Shown piece after piece: positions 59,991-64,000 of a DNA stretch of 64,000 nucleotides. The notes beneath the pieces were generated by a model. The model was not told the origin of the DNA, did no database searches, and saw only the letters and a program-made list of their open reading frames with translations. This DNA is from Scytonema hofmannii PCC 7110 (GTDB taxonomy: Bacteria > Cyanobacteriota > Cyanobacteriia > Cyanobacteriales > Nostocaceae), in the NCBI RefSeq assembly GCF_000346485.2, contig NZ_KQ976354.1, positions 2,176,181 through 2,240,180 on the forward strand, given 5' to 3'. Made by a program: the position numbers and the translations under genes. Numbering within the stretch: the first letter of the stretch is position 1; the number at the start of each line of letters is the position of its first letter.

Positions 59991-60941
59991 ATGAAAAAAA
60001 CATTTTTAACCATTTTCGCTATCGTTGCTGTACTTATGTTTTTAATATCTGTTCCAATTCATCAAGCTACATCTCAAACACCAACGCTTTGGAACATCTA
60101 TAAAAATACCCTAAAGACTGCGAAATACGTCGATCTCACTCATGCATTTAATCCAACTATCCCTGTATGGTCTGGCTTTCAAAAAGCTCAGTTCAAACCA
60201 ACTGTAGCTGGAACAGACATACCAAACTACATCCAAACAGGACAGGAGTATACTTACAAAAGGCATGGTTTTATTGCTACTGCATACGAATTTCCTACTG
60301 ACCAATATGGAACGCAACTCGACCCCCCTGCTCACTGGAATGAGTACGGTGCAACTATCAGCGATCTCCCTCCTACCTATGCTGTTAGACCGTTGGTTGT
60401 CGTTGATATTCATAAAAAAGTGGAAGTAGAACCGGGCTATCATGCAACTGTTGAGGATATTCTTACTTGGGAAAAAAAACACGGCATCATCCCGGAGGGT
60501 TCAGTGGTGATGATTCGTTCCGACTGGTATAAAAAATGGTCTGATGTTGCACGATTTAATCAAAAGCCGTTTCCTGGAATCACTCTGGATGCTCTCAAGT
60601 TTTTGCACTTAAAGCGCAACATTTTATTTCACGGTCACGAACCTCTAGACACGGACACAACACCAACTTTGGAAGGGGAAGCGTGGCTGCTACGCAATCA
60701 CTATACTCAAGCAGAAGGGGTTGCCAATCTTGATCGAGTTCCGGAAACTGGCGCTCTGGTTGCTATCGGTTTTGCCAAACCAGAGGGAGGTACAGGGGGA
60801 TTTGCTCGTTATATTGCTATTTGTCCATCTAATTGGTCTTATGGTTTATCGATCGCAGAAGCTCCTGGTGCTCCTTTGCCAAAACAACCCTATCGACTTC
60901 AGCGCGATGCTAATGGAGTTCTTAAACCAACTCGGTCATAA
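59991..60941 (+). CDS. Exported cyclase-family hydrolase (kynurenine formamidase-like fold)
   Basis: A 316-residue protein with a signal peptide (MKKTFLTIFAIVAVLMFLIS, cleavage near ATSQ). The cyclase-family metal motif appears as YGTQLDPPAHWNEYG (usual form HxGTHxDxPxH), with Gln in place of the first His; FHGHEPLDTD and LRNHYTQAEGVANLDRVP provide further conserved His/Glu. The family hydrolyses amides or esters such as N-formylkynurenine; the substrate here is unknown. ATG 59991 gives the clean signal peptide. It stands alone. Confidence 0.83.
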   Translation: MKKTFLTIFAIVAVLMFLISVPIHQATSQTPTLWNIYKNTLKTAKYVDLTHAFNPTIPVWSGFQKAQFKPTVAGTDIPNYIQTGQEYTYKRHGFIATAYEFPTDQYGTQLDPPAHWNEYGATISDLPPTYAVRPLVVVDIHKKVEVEPGYHATVEDILTWEKKHGIIPEGSVVMIRSDWYKKWSDVARFNQKPFPGITLDALKFLHLKRNILFHGHEPLDTDTTPTLEGEAWLLRNHYTQAEGVANLDRVPETGALVAIGFAKPEGGTGGFARYIAICPSNWSYGLSIAEAPGAPLPKQPYRLQRDANGVLKPTRS

Positions 60942-60944
60942 GTA

Positions 60945-61065
60945 AGTCTCAGTAATTGTCGTGATGCCGTATCAGTTTTTCCTGCTTCGACAATTTCGTC
61001 CCAAACACCTGATGGAATGATAATTTCAGTATTGATTATATAAGTTATTTCAGAAAGGATAACCA
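60945..61065 (-). pseudogene. Possible remnant of a PIN-like (DUF3368-type) toxin gene
   Basis: Read on the minus strand, about 37 residues (LSEITYIINTEIIIPSGVWD, then EIVEAGKTDTASRQLLR) resemble the middle of PIN-domain toxins (pattern IIIPxxVWxEIVxxG). Neither the start with its catalytic Asp nor the C-terminus can be found, and no antitoxin is visible. The rest of the 400-bp gap (61066-61341) holds only a weak 30-bp direct repeat (61208 and 61286, offset 78) and HIP1 octamers. Confidence 0.35.
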
Positions 61066-61435
61066 CATTGAAAACTAGTGTAGATAATTACTTTACCGTC
61101 TTTTTCGTGAAGCGATCGCCCTAACGCCACCCATACAACTGAGAGACGTTGTTTGCTGGAATTCAGCCTGAACTACGAACGATTCACTATTAAGTAGAAA
61201 GTTGTTGTGCGTCTACTACTTTTAGCCCTTTACCTTGAAAAACCTCTGATTCATAAAGTAGTGCGATCGCTTGAACGTAATGGAGTGCGTCTGCTACCTC
61301 TAGCCTTTTATCTTGTCTACGTTACTTTCCCCCCTATATAGCAATACGGTTCAGTTAAGGCTGAAAATCATGTAAATTAGGTATTGTTCCCAAGAATGGA
61401 AATTAAGTGTGGTGCATCTCAAGGATTTCTCGTTG

Positions 61436-62704
61436 ATGTCTCCTGATATACAAAGTGGTGACCTGCTTAAAGCAATCGAGACGGCGATTCCAGCATCAGC
61501 AATAGAACAGGCGATAGCGTAAGCGCTAACGGCTAAAGCCGTATCGCGAAAACCCAAACCAAAGAGGAACGCAAGCGAGCCTCCTGACGGAGGAGCTTCG
61601 CTAACGCTACCCGCGCAATTAGTGATAAGCCTAGTAATAGCAATGAGTTTTTGGTCTAGAGACTCAATGCGGGATGTACTCAAAAATTTAATAGATGGGA
61701 TGTCAGAGGCATGGGTAAAAGTTGGTAAATACTGGCGAGTTCCCTGTAAATCAGCTATCACACAAGCTCGGCAACGATTAGGAGCAAGAGTGATGAGCAA
61801 TTTATTTCATCAGTTGGTTCGACCAATGTCTACAACCGAAACTTTAGGGGCGTTTTTAAATGGGCTACGAATTGTAGTGATTGATGGTAGTTGTTTTGAT
61901 GTCCGGTGACAGTGATGAAAATGCCAGGGTTTTTGGTCGTCCGAGCAGTCGTCCAGGGACAGTTGCCGCGTTTCCCAAAGTGAGATTAGTTATACTCGTG
62001 GAAGCTGGGACGCATATAATATTTGATGCATTGTTGTGTCCATATCGAATCGGAGAGCGAGTACGAGCATTAAGATTATTACGTTCGGTAACATCAGGAA
62101 TGTTGTTAATGTGGGATCGAGGATTACATTCTTATGCAATGGTACAAGCAACAGTATCCAAAGGATGCGATTATTTAGGCAGAATACCAGCTAATGTCAA
62201 ATTCCTTGCTGAAAACCCCTTAGGAGACGGCTCTTATCTGTCATGGATTTATCCATCAGGAAAGCTGCGAAAAAAAGGTTGTCAACCAATACTTGTACGA
62301 ATTATTGAGTAGACAATTGAGCATCCTGACAATCCAGAAGAACAACTGACATATCGTTTAATTACTAGCTTATTAGACATTGAGAGATTTCCTGCCGAGT
62401 TGTTAGCCAGAGAATACCATAACTCGTTGGGAAGTTGAAAATACGATTGATGAGTTGAAAGTACATCTTCTGGGGCGCAAAACCCATGTCCGTTCCCAAA
62501 AACCACGCTCTTGTTGTGCAGGAGGTATATGCTTGGTTATTAGGACATTGGGCAGTACGAGTATTAATGTTTCAAGCTGCAACCAGTGCTAGAGTTGCTC
62601 CGTTACGCTTGAGTTTTACCGGAACTTTACGAGTTATCCGTCGTGCTGTGCCTAAGTTTCAACGTCTTAGCGAGCAAGATTTGCCCCTTTTTTCCATTGG
62701 TTGA
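61436..62704 (+). pseudogene. IS4-like transposase gene, broken at several points
   Basis: Pieces of one DDE transposase in different frames: MSPDIQSGDLLKAIETAIPA (61436) stops after a few dozen codons; SMRDVLKNLIDGMSEAWVKV and RIVVIDGSCFDV (first catalytic Asp) lie in 61622-61909; LLMWDRGLHSYAMV (second Asp) in 61881-62312; WEVENTIDELKVHLLGRKTH (Glu) around 62430-62490; the C-terminus ends at 62704. At least three frameshifts or stops plus two inserted palindromic repeats make it non-functional. Confidence 0.82.
61511..61610. repeat. Palindromic short repeats inside the IS4 transposase gene
   Basis: Two repeat units, GCGATAGCGTAAGCGC... to ...AAAGCCGTATCGC (61511-61547) and one with the stem CCTCCTGACGGAGG (about 61572-61610). 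Both are the type of palindromic interspersed repeat found in Nostoc-like genomes, and both interrupt the transposase coding frame near residue 27. Confidence 0.65.
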
Positions 62705-62887
62705 CTGTAGAGATTCTGGATACATTGTTACCTGAACGAGTTCATCGGTGTAATCCGAGAGTTATAAAAAAACCTGTATCTAAGTTTCGTTCCAAAAAAC
62801 CAAAACACCGAGGTTGCGGTAAACAAGCCCAACCTCCTTCTTTTCGTATCATCAATAATGCTTCCAGCCTTAACTGAACCGTATTGA

Positions 62888-63716
62888 GGTATAAGGCGGG
62901 AATTACCTTCATTCTCAGGCATACAAACATACTATGAAAAATGGCAACAAGCTATCAATGAATCATTAAATACATCTTCACGATTAGAAGCAGAGGAACC
63001 AAGCAATAACTTCCCCCTCGATCTCCAAAAGTGTGCAAAAGATTTAAAAGACGAAATTAATCGTTGTCTAAATCATGAGAATTTGAAAAAGGTTAGAGAA
63101 AACCTCATTGATTTTTTAGAATCATCGCCGAGACATACTAGTCGCTTAATTATCAGAACCGATGATTCATTTTTACAAAGAATTCCTTGGTATTGTTGGG
63201 AGTTATTATCAGGTTACCCCAACACAGAAATTACTTTAAGTTCTCAAACAGGCAGAATTAGAAATGATAATTACCTTCCTCCCGATAAATCTCAATTAAA
63301 ATTACTAATAATTTTAGGCGATCGCACAAATCTTTTGCTAGAACGCGATCGAAAGATTCTTGAAGACTTAAAAAGAAAAACTAACATAAACATTGATGTT
63401 TTCCCTACTGTCAACCATAACATCAATGAATTATGCAATATAGAGCAATTAACAAAATCTTTATCAAATATCCTCTGCAATGGATACGATATTCTCTTTT
63501 TTGCAGGACATGGAGTAGGAGAAAGTGGAAATCAAACTGATAGAATTAGATTTAATATTAATAACACTCTCTTAGATATTTCTTTTTACATCATCAGGTG
63601 AACGACTGCAACAGCAAGCTTTTATTATCAAAGTTGTTGAGGATAGCCATTCTAATACTGGTACTGGTTATGACTTTACCTTAGTAGAGCCAATAGCAAA
63701 AAACAATACTGGATAA
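62888..63716 (+). pseudogene. Remnant of a CHAT-domain (caspase-like) protein cut by the IS element
   Basis: The frame runs from the IS border: GIQTYYEKWQQAINESLN, then RIPWYCWELLSGYPNTEITL, then YDILFFAGHGVGESGNQTDR. The last is the His motif of CHAT/caspase-like domains; the Cys half is missing. After NNTLLDIS the frame ends at 63601; a +1 shift continues with ERLQQQAFIIKVVEDS and TGTGYDFTLVEPIA to a stop at 63716, which looks like the end of another protein. The N-terminus was removed by the IS4-like element. Confidence 0.68.
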
Positions 63717-63793
63717 AGTTGCAACAACCAATAGATATGTCAGGAATATTATCGGATGGCTTGCTATTGATTAAAAACATGGTTTTTTTGAAA

Positions 63794-63865
<72 letters not shown>

Positions 63866-64000
63866 ATAATCTACTTCTACTCTTGTAGCTCTGGCTTACC
63901 TGTCATATTTAAATTAAGCTTAGATACTAACTTTGGTAAACTAGAGTTAACTACTTTTCTAGTCTAGCACATACTTTTCCGGTAGCCAACCTCAAAAAAT

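Larger units (their letters stand above)
61342..62886 (+). mobile_element. IS4-family insertion sequence, inactive
   Basis: Perfect 22-bp terminal inverted repeats: CAATACGGTTCAGTTAAGGC plus TG at 61342-61363 and its complement at 62865-62886. The 1545-bp body encodes a broken IS4-like transposase. The 10 bp on either side (CCCTATATAG and AGGTATAAGG) do not match, so no target duplication remains, which suggests a rearrangement at one end. The right end cuts into a CHAT-type gene. Confidence 0.85.

Overview
The window looks like chromosomal DNA of a filamentous, probably heterocystous (Nostocales-type) cyanobacterium. The octamer GCGATCGC (HIP1) is scattered throughout, genes are separated by many short tandem and palindromic repeats typical of that group, and it carries a Cph1-type phytochrome operon, a PaO-like Rieske oxygenase and DUF families known mainly from cyanobacteria. 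No database search was run; all names come from motifs read by eye.

Layout. 1-861: 5' part of a 16S rRNA gene (minus) with a clear sigma70-type promoter, divergent from glyQ. 862-7140: glyQ, a TrkA-type NAD-binding protein, a DUF3124 lipoprotein, a Na+/H+ antiporter, then a full-length TnpB-like RuvC nuclease with a small divergent gene and a decayed second TnpB. 7295-18644: ordinary genes (DUF4079, ComEC, alanine-glyoxylate aminotransferase, Rieske oxygenase, Lhr-like helicase, GlsB-like, PhoD-like phosphatase).

19222-40087 is the accessory core. A type III-B Cmr operon (cmr2, cmr3, cmr4, cmr5, fused cmr6-cmr1) is followed by toxin-antitoxin genes and a DUF2887/Rpn relic, then cas2 and cas1, a 22-repeat CRISPR array with a small MITE in its oldest spacer, a reverse transcriptase-Cas1 gene split by a 76-bp duplication, an HTH-DUF4384 gene and a 13- to 14-repeat TPR-CHAT protease gene. 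Direct-repeat arrays of the same sequence lie upstream of cas1 and between RT-cas1 and the HTH gene, which suggests common control. By eye, Cmr2 lacks the HD motif and Cmr4 lacks the slicing aspartate, while the GGDD palm is intact. The complex therefore looks built to signal rather than cut, and the neighbouring CHAT protease is a candidate (unproven) effector. No cas6 and no CARF/SAVED protein is visible.

40296-51595: a truncated MarC, a zinc metalloprotease, DUF1995, a solute-binding protein, rplT-rpmI, a duplicated-domain secreted protein, a UvrD-like helicase and a GT39-like transferase. 52206-59144: a light-sensing/two-component cluster: phytochrome with one in-frame TGA, an Rcp1-like regulator, a REC-GAF-PAS-HisKA_2 hybrid kinase and a REC-kinase. 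59400-64000: decayed DNA (truncated genes, a broken IS4-type element, a CHAT relic), a cyclase-family enzyme and tRNA-Cys.

Repeats are a theme of their own. Heptamer arrays, a long palindromic family and other repeats sit between genes. In several places they have been absorbed into coding sequence (helicase, UvrD-like helicase, phytochrome GAF, C-termini of Cmr2 and two other proteins).
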